A DNA stretch of 64,000 nucleotides from Allacma fusca (lineage: Eukaryota; Arthropoda; Collembola; Symphypleona; Sminthuridae): the NCBI GenBank assembly GCA_947179485.1, contig OX359246.1, positions 43,379,632-43,443,631 on the forward strand. The letters run 5' to 3'. Shown one piece after another: positions 56,101 through 64,000 of the stretch; the first letter of the stretch is position 1, and every line of letters starts with the position of its first letter. A program made the translations under genes and the position numbers. The notes under the pieces are model-generated. The model saw only the letters and a list, made by a program, of their open reading frames with translations, ran no database searches and was not told the origin of the DNA.

Positions 56101-59100
56101 ACAACTCATGAGAGTGGGCTTTCAGGTAAAGATATGTGCAATGATTTAGGTATGTAAATCCACATAGTAATTTCAAGACCAACAAAAACAACATCCTTGA
56201 TCAGCAGAGTTGACACTAACATTGTAAAAATTCTAAGGCTCCAAACACTTCACAGTTCAGAGTCAAGTACATATCTACATGTGCTAGTATACATAATTAG
56301 GTGCACAGTACACACGTTCAGTTTCGCTTATTATGTTTGTAAGTAAGTAGGTAGCAACACTCGAATGGAGTCAGAATGCAAAATCGGGAAATTGTACTAC
56401 TTTTTATGGGGAAATTCCTCAACGGAAAAAGGGGATTATACATATAATTACACATATACAGATATGCGTAAAGTGTAATTAATGCAAAATATATAGAGCT
56501 AATATTAGTCTGTATAAAACTATCACAATAATAATTACAACTACATGGAGTTAATTACAAAAATAAACAACTTACTTTTGACTTGCTTCTTGACAGGCTT
56601 CGTTGCATCCAGCCAGTGCTGTAATCAGAAATTGAAACTTTTATTAACCAACCATGAACTCCTCCCGGTCTCAACAACCAAGTAACATATATCAACTTAT
56701 TAATGAATGTTTGGCAAAGTATATATTTATTTTACTATGTCAAGCATTATTTCTAGAGTGTAAAATCCTTCTAATCATGTTAACATGTCTGCACCGGTTC
56801 ACATTATTAATAATATGAACTCAACTGGTAGCCTGTGCACATAAATAAATACAGATAATTACATACACATGGATACAATAGACGCACTGCCTTTAATTAC
56901 ACACTCACAAATAAGTATCTACGTACATTCGTATATGTATTAACGTTCGAGTAACTAATTAAAATTCAGCTTTAATAATTACTCCCTCCTTAAAATTTGC
57001 AACGCAACAGCTGGATACTCATGGAAGAAATTACGTTGATCCTAGATACTTATTCGTGCAGACTTAAACATAAATATCTATATATCTATAATAATTATTG
57101 TCTGTATCTGTGTATTGTGTATATATATTTAAATATAAATACAGCCTTAAATGAGACTAAACACTAATTGTAAACCAAACTCCTTCATACATAACTCACT
57201 ACAAACAATACGGTCTGAGTCAACATTAGTTATAATTACATAAATTCCCATTGTTACTATAAAAAGTCGTCCAAGTAAGTACCTCAACTCAATTCTCTGG
57301 CCAAGTATGGGTAAACGGTAAGGCTCAGTTAAATTAACGAGGTTACCATTACCACGTCGTGGATGTCGTGTCCATCATCCTCAAACCCCCACCATTAATA
57401 ACTCTATTTTAAAACCAAAGTCAAGATCATAAAAGTCTCAAAAACCTCAAAGAGTCAAACACACACAATACGTGCACACGCAGTCATATAAAACAACCAT
57501 CCCAGTAGAATATTACAACCCTCCCATAAAATTTTACGACAGACTTTGATAAAAACTACCAACATTTAATGTACCTCCCGCCAACTCAGCATAGGGACAA
57601 CAAGCAACTGCATGAGCAGAGGATTTTTTTAATCAATTTTTTCCTACCATTCAAAATAAAACTCCATGTGTAGATACACGTTATACCCTCCTGAATTCTG
57701 AAACATAGGTACACAAATAATCTATCCACCGGTTCACCCCCCATCCCATGTTTCTCCTATTCCTGTTCTCTTGCCGTGCTTACACTGTACTGTATTGCTA
57801 ATATATCTAGTAACGTCTCATACCGATCCCATTTTCACTGGAATATTATCCTTATCTTCTCATATGTGAAAAAAAAATTATAGAATCCGGTTTGAATGGA
57901 CTGAAACAGTATAGGGATCGAGGAAGGGAAAAAATCAAACACAATAAAATAAACATCTCTCTTCCAAATAGCAGTATTAGTCTGTGGAACATACTACTAC
58001 TTCCACACAAACACACGTGCAAATTCTCAAATGAGTATATAAAACTTGAAATTATTCTGCAACAAGTCACGGATCAATTCAACAACAGTGTTTAACAGAC
58101 AGACTGGGCTCTACTTATTATTATAATACATACAAAGTATTTTATAAGGTATATGGTTGAAGATTATAAAGGGAAAATATATACAACGTGCATAGTACTC
58201 AAATGCTCACAAATGACAAAAAAAGAAGTAATCATTAAGTAAGCATATACATACATAAATATAAAGATATACTTATCTACATGTTTATATAAAAAATACA
58301 AAATAAGGATTCTAAAAACTTTGTAAACTCGTACAACTTCAACTTGACTTGACCAGAAGAAAGGTTTTGAAATGCCCAAGATTTTTTCTCCATTTCAATC
58401 CTCCTCGACTTAGTACTAAATGTCTAAAATATGGGACGGTCCTAGAAGTTTCCCAACAACTTGTAAATTATGAATCAATTTCACATTATGTGTCTATAGC
58501 TTCACCTCACACAGGACATCATACAATCATATGTATGTACATACTTACTTAAACATAATTATGCAAGTATTGGCGTCCCCGCATATTCCCTTTCACAGTC
58601 TTTTACACAATAGGAATTAAAGGAGTTATCCGTGAACATGAGGGAAACACACGGATATTTGCTCATACACTCACCGTGCATGAGCATGCAATATTTCTAT
58701 GTATGTACATATATAATGAATGTAATAACAATTCCTATCCTGAAATTGAAACACATGTGTGCTACAACTGTAATAATAATTCATACATACATAGTATGCA
58801 GCGTAAAAGACCATGCATCCATGTAATGTACCTGCATATCTCATCCGTATGTGATTACATGTATTTGACCATATTTACATATTCCACACCAAAATTACAA
58901 CCATACAGAGACAGTGCCGTTTGAAACCGTCACGACTCTTGGCCTTAGCAATCCATATCCCATAACTTTTACACATCCAAGTAAAATTACATAGCTAGGA
59001 ATACATACTTAAATATTGACATACATAGCTTATAGTACATATAAGTATACAAGCAAGCACAGTAATACATACTTATCTACATAAATATCTACAGGTCATA

Positions 59101-59574
59101 GGGAGCATATATCTATACAATAATCGATAATCATAAAATCATAAATGGATTATATATCAAAACTCAATACGCTACACGTACTCATAGATGAGACTTGGAA
59201 GAGATTCCTAGTTCACATAGTATTGTGATCAAGTCCCAGTAACAACAACAACAATAATATAGTAGATCCTGCCTTATATGTAAGAATGCGGGCTTTTGAC
59301 CCACATCTATCTCACCAGTATTATAAAGTTATGACAAAGTCAATGTAGTAAGGATATATCTACATATGTAATTCACTGACAAGGAGAATTCTTCCAAGGA
59401 GAGTATATAAATTTCCCACCCGTGTAATTATCATACAATAATTTAGTATGTCTGCATATATGTATATCGGTACTAACATACAAGTTAATTTCCTTACACA
59501 ATAGTATAAACTACATAATAATACAAAAATGTAATGTACCGTAACTTTATAAATACTAGGGAGAGAGAGAGACT

Positions 59575-59631
<57 letters not shown>

Positions 59632-59894
59632 AAATATCTGATCAATGCTCCACAACTCCACATCCTCCTATCATATATACCTTTTTACAATTTAGCCATT
59701 ATGGCGTACCTAAGGTTAAGGTTTAAACAGAAAACCGTAAGAAGATTTGCCATAAAGGAAAAAAAAGTATAACATTACACTCCACTGACCTGTACATGAT
59801 TGGCATCGGTGAACTGCAACCCAAAATATTCCTTCTCGATTAGGTCTAACGAGTAGAACACTTGCTCATACAATTCACTTCCTAGGGCTTTTTT
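11186..59894 (-). CDS. yurt: Yurt / band 4.1-like protein 5 (EPB41L4-EPB41L5) ortholog, 5' end outside the window
   Basis: This is a FERM-domain protein of the Yurt/EPB41L5 group, which binds the tail of Crumbs-type membrane proteins at lateral epithelial membranes and limits apical membrane growth. Twelve coding exons, in transcript order, are 59790-59894, 56576-56618, 21670-21748, 18201-18298, 17929-18049, 17719-17806, 15079-15269, 14838-14975, 13940-14647, 13692-13782, 12018-12791 and 11186-11428. All joins have GT-AG ends and matching phases and give 892 codons plus stop. Residues 1-287 are FERM (partial N-lobe, then the middle and PH-like C-lobes); diagnostic strings are [49 protein letters not shown] and [15 protein letters not shown]. 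The FA domain follows ([18 protein letters not shown]). The remaining roughly 570 residues are Ser/Thr/Pro/Asn-rich, with a conserved [14 protein letters not shown] block, five NPF motifs and a C-terminal TTQI. In Drosophila, aPKC phosphorylation acts on the FERM-FA region of Yurt. The start codon and about the first 50 residues must lie beyond 64000. The orthology is sure; the 3' UTR end is not. Confidence 0.95.
11925..12017 (-). CDS. yurt: Possible alternative C-terminus of yurt by intron retention
   Basis: If the donor at 12017/12018 is not used, the frame continues for 30 codons ([20 protein letters not shown] and so on) to TGA at 11925. This would give an isoform without the last exon and so without the TTQI end. 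It may be no more than the distance to a chance stop, since the donor GTT/GTAAGT is strong. Confidence 0.2.
   Translation of the reverse strand, partial: VSPLPEHCKQNKISTISVYKRKLFPSGDVS
12018..12791 (-). CDS. yurt: yurt exon: Ser-rich tail with NPF cluster
   Basis: This exon has 258 codons, phase 0 at both ends, acceptor ttggatag and donor GTT/GTAAGT. The first half is Ser-rich ([13 protein letters not shown]) with a basic-acidic block ([17 protein letters not shown]). The second half carries [17 protein letters not shown] and SNPFHNPFL, five NPF tripeptides within about 41 residues, at 12180-12302. The frame runs past the donor to a stop at 11925. Confidence 0.92.
12792..13691 (-). other. 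yurt: yurt intron, 900 bp
   Basis: This AT-rich intron separates the 91-nt tail exon from the NPF exon. I see no exon or element in it apart from a short CAACAACAACAGCAACAA-type run near 13216. Confidence 0.8.
13692..13782 (-). CDS. yurt: yurt exon: tail
   Basis: A 91-nt exon joins in phase to give [20 protein letters not shown] and then [12 protein letters not shown]. The acceptor is ccttcatag and the donor GTG/GTAAGG. I know no domain for it. It is included because both splice sites and both phases fit and it links two clear exons. Confidence 0.85.
13940..14647 (-). CDS. yurt: yurt exon: FA domain and first part of the tail
   Basis: The exon opens with the FERM-adjacent (FA) domain, [20 protein letters not shown] then [11 protein letters not shown], which in this family carries Ser/Thr phosphorylation sites. 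A Thr/Pro/Ser-rich stretch follows, then near the end [19 protein letters not shown], which matches the PPDFKSNILKAQVE block of EPB41L5, so this tail element is ancient. The acceptor is ctgaaatag and the donor AACGG/GTATGC. The plus strand is also open here (14165-14575), but that is a shadow of this exon. Confidence 0.93.
14838..14975 (-). CDS. yurt: yurt exon: end of FERM C-lobe
   Basis: This exon encodes [20 protein letters not shown], then FRLKGAV and [13 protein letters not shown], matching the last helix of the C-lobe and the start of the FERM-adjacent region of EPB41L5. The acceptor is tttactgtag and the donor TACAG/GTATAT. Confidence 0.95.
15079..15269 (-). CDS. yurt: yurt exon: FERM C-lobe (PH-like)
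   Basis: This exon has 63 codons. It encodes [20 protein letters not shown], then [20 protein letters not shown], then [11 protein letters not shown] and EHTFVF, the PH-like C-lobe that binds the FERM-binding motif of Crumbs-type tails. The acceptor is taataatag and the donor TTCCG/GTAATT. Confidence 0.96.
15270..17718 (-). other. yurt: yurt intron, 2.4 kb
   Basis: No further exon is supported. A minus-strand frame at 16966-17238 contains [12 protein letters not shown], but it lacks splice sites that would fit and has no family match. A short (TA)n run lies near 16230. Confidence 0.75.
17719..17806 (-). CDS. yurt: yurt exon: FERM M/C-lobe junction
   Basis: This exon encodes [20 protein letters not shown] and then YGVDMHTVL, nearly identical to EPB41L5 ([28 protein letters not shown]). 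This block separates the Yurt/EPB41L5/EPB41L4 group from other FERM proteins. The acceptor is acttttcag and the donor CTG/GTAGGT. Confidence 0.96.
17929..18049 (-). CDS. yurt: yurt exon: FERM M-lobe
   Basis: This exon encodes [20 protein letters not shown] and then [19 protein letters not shown], the later helices of the FERM middle lobe. The acceptor is ggaattcag and the donor TTGAA/GTAAGA. The pyrimidine tract next to the acceptor is short and broken, but a (CT)12 run lies about 37 bases upstream in the same 151-bp intron. Confidence 0.95.
18087..18111. repeat. (GA)n microsatellite in a 151-bp yurt intron
   Basis: About 12 GA units on the plus strand, read as (CT)n in the yurt transcript, lie 37 bases upstream of the acceptor of the exon at 17929-18049. 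Confidence 0.9.
18201..18298 (-). CDS. yurt: yurt exon: FERM M-lobe
   Basis: This exon encodes [20 protein letters not shown] and then [12 protein letters not shown], the helical middle lobe (family: LFVLQLKQDILSGKL, AVQLAAYNLQ). The acceptor is tgttacag and the donor CAAT/GTATGT. It joins the next exon in phase 1 to give LQSEVGDYE. Confidence 0.95.
18299..21669 (-). other. yurt: yurt intron, 3.4 kb
   Basis: This AT-rich intron has a poly-A run at about 19590-19604 and a TCCG-type short tandem run at 21194-21214. It has no supported exon. Confidence 0.75.
21670..21748 (-). CDS. yurt: yurt exon: FERM N/M-lobe junction
   Basis: This exon encodes [20 protein letters not shown] and then REELTR, the signature that opens the FERM middle lobe in the Yurt/EPB41L5 group. 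The acceptor is ttctaacag and the donor ACAAG/GTAAGG. It lies at the far end of the 34.8-kb intron. Confidence 0.95.
22672..22705. repeat. (GA)n microsatellite
   Basis: An almost pure AG run in the giant intron. It explains the repetitive RERERERE frame there. Confidence 0.9.
26372..26393. repeat. (ATT)n microsatellite
   Basis: Seven TTA units in the giant intron. Confidence 0.85.
26624..26660. repeat. (GA)n microsatellite
   Basis: About 18 GA units in the giant intron, preceded by shorter GAGAGAG runs. Confidence 0.9.
29976..29999. repeat. (CA)n microsatellite
   Basis: About 12 CA units in the giant intron. Confidence 0.9.
30419..30522. repeat. Compound (CT)n(CA)n microsatellite, about 100 bp
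   Basis: About 23 CT units pass directly into about 20 CA units, then AAACACACACACA. This is the longest simple repeat of the window and the source of the LSLSLS-THTHTH frame. Confidence 0.95.
32415..32435. repeat. (GA)n microsatellite
   Basis: About 10 GA units in the giant intron. Confidence 0.85.
32694..32717. repeat. (GA)n microsatellite
   Basis: About 12 GA units, about 155 bases upstream of the (GT)n run that follows. Confidence 0.85.
32872..32909. repeat. (GT)n microsatellite
   Basis: About 19 GT units. It is the only long dinucleotide run of the giant intron with GT rather than CA on the plus strand. Confidence 0.9.
39375..39392. repeat. (CA)n microsatellite
   Basis: About 9 CA units. 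Confidence 0.8.
41389..41435. repeat. Compound (GA)n(CA)n microsatellite
   Basis: An imperfect GA run passes into CA runs broken by CAACAC. It has the same purine-to-CA layout as other compound repeats here. Confidence 0.8.
43432..43456. repeat. (AAT)n microsatellite
   Basis: Eight AAT units in the giant intron. Confidence 0.85.
45256..45289. repeat. (CA)n microsatellite
   Basis: Two CA runs separated by one CAACA interruption. Confidence 0.85.
45843..45862. repeat. (CA)n microsatellite
   Basis: About 10 CA units. Confidence 0.85.
50059..50096. repeat. (CA)n microsatellite
   Basis: About 19 CA units. It explains the minus-strand CVCVCV frame there. Confidence 0.9.
53073..53896. mobile_element. 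pogo/Tigger-like non-autonomous DNA transposon (MITE-like), 824 bp
   Basis: The ends are perfect 22-bp inverted repeats starting CAGTAAAACCTG and running to ATAATGG on both sides, and each end is flanked by TA (53071-53072 and 53897-53898), the target duplication of Tc1/mariner-pogo elements. CAGTAAAACC is the typical opening of Tigger-type ends. Inside both ends the words ATAGTGGT / ACCACTAT recur many times (for example near 53102, 53117, 53200, 53215, 53274, 53812, 53842), looking like subterminal binding sites. No transposase is encoded; open frames at 53227-53454 and 53472-53693 have no clear similarity. The intact ends suggest a fairly young insertion. Confidence 0.85.
55650..55668. repeat. 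(GAT)n microsatellite
   Basis: Six GAT units; read on the minus strand they give a His run in a chance frame. Confidence 0.85.
56576..56618 (-). CDS. yurt: yurt exon: FERM N-lobe end (43 nt)
   Basis: This very short exon reads [14 protein letters not shown], between acceptor tgattacag and donor AAAA/GTAAGT. It matches the HWLDGTKSIKKQVK segment of EPB41L5. It sits between a 3.2-kb and a 34.8-kb intron, so correct recognition of this micro-exon matters for the frame (43 nt is not a multiple of three). Confidence 0.93.
56619..59789 (-). other. yurt: yurt intron, 3.2 kb
   Basis: This intron lies between the 43-nt exon and the 105-nt exon. It is AT-rich with one long (GA)n run at 59560-59627. 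It has no supported exon. Confidence 0.8.
59560..59627. repeat. (GA)n microsatellite, about 68 bp
   Basis: A long GA run interrupted once by CTGG lies 163 bases downstream, in the transcript sense, of the 3' end of the FERM N-lobe exon at 59790. Confidence 0.9.
59790..59894 (-). CDS. yurt: yurt exon: FERM N-lobe
   Basis: This exon has 35 codons, phase 0 at both ends, acceptor ttattgcag and donor CAG/GTCAGT. It reads [20 protein letters not shown] and then [13 protein letters not shown], the second half of the ubiquitin-like FERM N-lobe (family: ELFDQIMYHLDLIE, YFGLRF). It is the most 5' exon I can find; the missing first part of the N-lobe is not in 59895-64000. Confidence 0.93.
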
Positions 59895-62800
59895 CTGCAA
59901 TAATAAAAAAAATAAAATAAAAAATAACATCAACAACATCATAATTCATGTAATAATACCAACAATGTAACAGTTTCGTTTCAATAAAAATAAAATATAG
60001 TCAAAAAAAGTACACCCATTATAGCTCGGCCGCGTGAACGTATTATATACACAAGCACTGTTAAAATTACGCTATTTCAACCATTTCTTAAGATAATCAT
60101 CATCATTGAAAATACTACGTAATTCTCTCACCCCTTACTCCTAAGTAACATTGTGGAGTGTTTGAGGCATGAGATAAATAACCCTTTTCTCGACACTCAC
60201 TCTAACAATAAGCGACCAACCAACCATAAAAGTGTACAACTCATTTATTTCAAAAAAATTTCTATAGACCATCCTTTTTTATTACAAAAAAATATATATA
60301 GATATATATAAAGGGACAAATAACATATGTGTGTCTGTAAAGAAAATTAGTTAGGGCAGGGATAAAACGGAGGATACAGGAATCTACGTACAGTAGATTT
60401 AACCCACATTGTACACATAACACATGTGTGTTCGTATGTATGTAGATATTATAGAAAATCTAATTAATTTGAAATTTGCTCCCAAGCATGAGATACGCAT
60501 CAATAATGCTCAACCTCCAGATTACACCTAAAACTCTACATCAAAATCATAAATCACATTGTGTGTGCCTCGGCCTGCATGCATAAATAATATAATGGAG
60601 TTTTTAAAGAGAATGGAGTAAAAATGCTCCTTGAAAGATCAATTCCTAATTCGCACTGTCTCAGCAGCATGTGTAAGTAAGTATCTATGTACCTTATTCA
60701 GATAAAAACACGCTTTCTCCAATTATTTTTTGTTTTTTTTTTTTTACAGAATATAAGTAAAATCTCCCCTGTTACATTTTAATGCACAAACTCAACCTTT
60801 CCGTGTCAGAATTGATTAATTCTCTTTGAAGGAAAAGCATAGCCATGCCGACAACGGACTCCAAATATCCACACTCTACTCAACCTTCTTTTTTTTAGCT
60901 TCTCTTGCCGCATTTTTATTAAACTGAGCCCCACTACTTTTAATACGCATATATATTTAGAACAATAGCTTCATTATATATTTAAATAGAAAGCACAACA
61001 ATAACAAGAAACCTACCACCACCACCACTACTACTACTGTACAACCAACACGACATTCATCCCCGAAACCATTCATTTTTTGTGTGTGTGTGAACGTGAA
61101 CTATAACAAGGCAAAAAAAACAAGCAAGCATAATAGTAACATTTAACGACCTTTTCTTCCACAGCTGACTATAACAATCCAACGTGTCTTTTAAGCATTA
61201 GCGTGATTTTAGCAAGGCCTGATATGAGCCTGATACTCACTGGCGTATTTCCATACATCTATATCTTTATATAAGTACATATAAGTACGTATACACTCAG
61301 TACAATAATTACGGTTGAATGTTAAATTGTCATTTTGCACACAGAGAAAAAAAAACACGGTAGCGGAAAAAAGGGTAATAAAATCTAGAGAATGATTTTT
61401 GTGCAACTGGAGATATGTATATCTAAATACGATACAATTACAAACACATCAAATTTGAGCTGCTCCGAAAAAAAAAAATATTTGAAGCAGTCAACATATA
61501 GCACGGCTTCTACATACTATGCTTATATATGCATCATACAGAAAGGAGCAAAAAGGAAATTAATGGTGCACTGTCCTTAGGGATCAAACAAAGCCGATAG
61601 AAGGATAGGATCGAGTATTTATCATTATTATTATTATTACACATACTAGTCAGCGTCACGTACCATATGCCTTCTTATCATGACCAAATAAATGTTCACG
61701 GTACATGATGTAGTAAAAGAAATCAGGATAATATATATATACATATGTTATACAAAAACATACATGGTGATAAAACAAGGCTCAAAAAAAAAAGTAACTA
61801 CCAATTATCAAAGCTATCTTGGGTGTCATCTGTACCTGTATCTCCATACAATAGTTTAAAAAAGAGAATTTCCCCAAAATTTTCCACATTAGTGGTTCCA
61901 TTTAGAGGTTGAATACAACTCAATTTGTCAAATATTAATTTTGCATGTAGTAGAGAGAGAGAGAGATAAAAAAACTGACATCACAACTGACTCTTGTAAA
62001 TAGTAAATACACGTACAAACCTTACACATATAATTATAGATACATATGTGAGTATGTAATAATTATTGTTCCGTACTGTACACTAATAACAGGGAAAGTC
62101 AGTGTTCTTAACCACCTTGCCGCTCAAAGCTAAATACAAATATGTAGATATCTATATAATCATGTAGCAGTATCAGTGCCCTGTGGCAGTTTTTGGAAAT
62201 TTTGCATTCATTCCTTCCTTCCTAAATTTCCGACACAGAGCATTTATCCCAATTCTCATACATCCATTTGTCACAAGTCCAAATTATCATTTCCTGTGTG
62301 GGCACTACCATTAGTAGTGACTCGTGTAATTCATTCATCGGTTCAAGGGATCCCTTGTGCCTCAAACTTTACACTTTTAAGATAAGGATTTTAAATATAC
62401 ATAATTTTATAGATACAGAGGTGTAGATATACGTACAAACTACATATGAAAATAGACATAATAAGTCTGCAAGTCTCTGTAATCCACATTGTCATACCCA
62501 TTATCCGTATAAATAATAATAACATGCATTTTCCTTCTATCCATCCCATTCACTTCCATTTCATACAATAATAATTCCATGCAGAATTATACGAGACATA
62601 TAAAATTACAGCTTGTCGCAAAAAAAAACCAAAAAAACCAGCAGCTGAGAAAATAACACCTATCATATACATACTTATATTATGATAATGTTCGTAATCA
62701 AAAATAAATACAAACACAGTTCCCACAACTAGATATTATATTTACCATACTACCATAACTGCCATATATTATACCAGATGTGAGTCATGTTGACATCCAA

Positions 62801-64000
62801 GACAAAACTATACACAGTCTATTTATTAGCATACCCGGATGGACTAATACCTACAGGGATGTATACATATGCCGCTCTTTACATCCATGACAATAAAGTC
62901 ATTTGCACACATTTACTTCATACATTACATATACCTCCACATGCCCTTCTTACTCTCCATGTCCCGCCTTTGGGAATTCACCTCAGAGACAATCAGTACA
63001 CACAACACAATAATAATAAAATCCTCCGATAAAAACATGTCTCAAAGAACAAGCACAGCGGAAAATCTGAATTTTACAAAACTAGAACAAAATACAAACA
63101 GATACAAGCGAAAAGCACAAGAGTGATAAGTGATAACATCAATTCCCTTCTTCTTCTTCTTCTTCGCAGACAGGAGCTTCTCGTCAACATGGTCTTCACC
63201 CAGTCTACTATATGTCCCTGTCTCCCTGTTCTAGGTATTATTATCTTCTAAACATCAACGTCAGTCCACTTGTCTTGAATCCTTTTTTTTCACCCAATAT
63301 ATATATATATAATTATATCTACATATAATATTATATACAGAAGAAATCATCAAGTTAATCAAGTCTGATGACAAAAGGAATAATTGATCGTATCTCCATA
63401 AAAACACCTTTTTTCCGTGAGAAAAACCTGCCAGGAACACTTTATACAACCACATCGGCGCTCCATCATCTGAAAAATCAGCAACCGGTGGTCAATGGTA
63501 GGAGTAATAATGTTCACTTCCATATGACTATATACACCCCTCATTGTCACATTGTACATTTCTACAGGCACATATGGCAATATAAACATAAAAAAACAAA
63601 CTTATACAATCATACACATACAAGAAAATCCCCACAAACAATAACAACAACACAAGTCTATTTAGTAATTACGAGTGAATATGTATTTCCACTAGAACCA
63701 TAGATATATAAATATAGACCGTATATGTAAGTAAGTGAAGATACACATCTCAACTTGCAAATCTATACAAGTCTATACAGCTACAATAAACCTGCACATC
63801 TGTCACATCCCAATCCCAACTCTACAAATTAGACTCTACTGTACTGTACACTGCAAATCTAGACGATGACAATCTGGTTTCAACTACCAAAAAAAAATCA
63901 TTTTTCAACTTTCCATTCAATTTAAAAACTCCATATAAACTAAGCACATACAGAGAGTGTCCGCTATTCAATCAAAGAGTCATTCAATCATCAACAATAA
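59895..64000 (-). other. yurt: yurt 5' intron, left part; no exon found
   Basis: The sequence upstream of the first visible FERM exon shows the same A/C-rich, TACATA-rich style as the other introns. I find no exon that would encode the start of the FERM N-lobe, so the next exon and the promoter are expected beyond the window. Confidence 0.7.

Larger units (their letters stand above)
21749..56575 (-). other. yurt: yurt giant intron, about 34.8 kb
   Basis: This single intron inside the FERM N-lobe region fills more than half of the window. The plus strand is visibly richer in A and C than in T and G throughout. It contains many (GA)n, (CA)n and trinucleotide runs, a complete pogo/Tigger-like non-autonomous element at 53073-53896, and repeated short words (ACATAATTA, CTCTCAAGT, GTATCTATAGATA-like). 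I found no frame with family similarity and fitting splice sites, so I see no nested gene or extra exon, though first exons of alternative transcripts and non-coding RNAs could not be seen by eye. Confidence 0.8.

Noticed and set aside
63177-63236. Plus-strand mini-exon look-alike: a TTC-rich tract with gcag, a short ATG frame, then AG/GTATTA
   Set aside because: It is antisense to yurt, too short to test, and has no partner exons. The TTC run is a simple repeat.
63359-63589. Minus-strand frame as the missing first FERM exon of yurt
   Set aside because: The translation has none of the expected FERM N-lobe strand pattern before KKALGSEL and no donor in the needed phase.

Overview
The window looks like nuclear DNA of an animal, most likely an arthropod. 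It is AT-rich, has GT-AG spliced genes with short exons, and carries piggyBac-type and pogo/Tigger-type DNA transposon remains plus dense dinucleotide microsatellites. The style of the introns (endless TACATA / TAATTA / GTATCTATAGATA words) made me think of a parasitic copepod, but that is only an impression.

Layout. Positions 1-2420 hold no firmly supported gene; a possible last exon lies on the minus strand at the very start. Positions 2424-4314 are a broken, intron-containing piggyBac-like transposase on the plus strand. Positions 4315-5880 hold only unidentified, probably decayed sequence. Positions 5923-6914 (plus) are a four-exon gene for a small protein with four hydrophobic segments and a proline-rich tail (MARVEL-like), followed by an AATAAA. 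Positions 6950-11185 are the space between this gene and the convergent gene next to it; part of it must be that gene's 3' UTR.

The rest, 11186 to the right edge, is one minus-strand gene: the ortholog of Drosophila yurt and vertebrate EPB41L4/EPB41L5, a FERM-domain regulator of epithelial polarity. Twelve coding exons can be placed with consistent splice sites and phases. They give 892 codons plus stop, starting inside the FERM N-lobe, so the start codon and first residues lie beyond position 64000. FERM and FA domains are encoded by exons between 59894 and about 14550. The long Ser/Thr/Pro/Asn-rich tail is encoded by the last four exons and carries five NPF tripeptides and a C-terminal PDZ-ligand-like end. 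One intron (21749-56575, about 34.8 kb) fills more than half of the window. It holds microsatellites, a complete 824-bp pogo/Tigger-like non-autonomous element with perfect terminal inverted repeats and TA flanks, and several over-represented short words, but no further exon that I can support.

The two intact genes converge (tail to tail). I see no operon-like relation between them. No rRNA, tRNA, CRISPR array or obviously new multi-gene system is visible. The most interesting points are the NPF cluster and alternative 3' end of the yurt tail, the piggyBac copy that keeps its catalytic triad despite frame breaks, the long second frame open through three spliced exons of the four-segment gene, and the repeated short words and strand skew of the giant intron.
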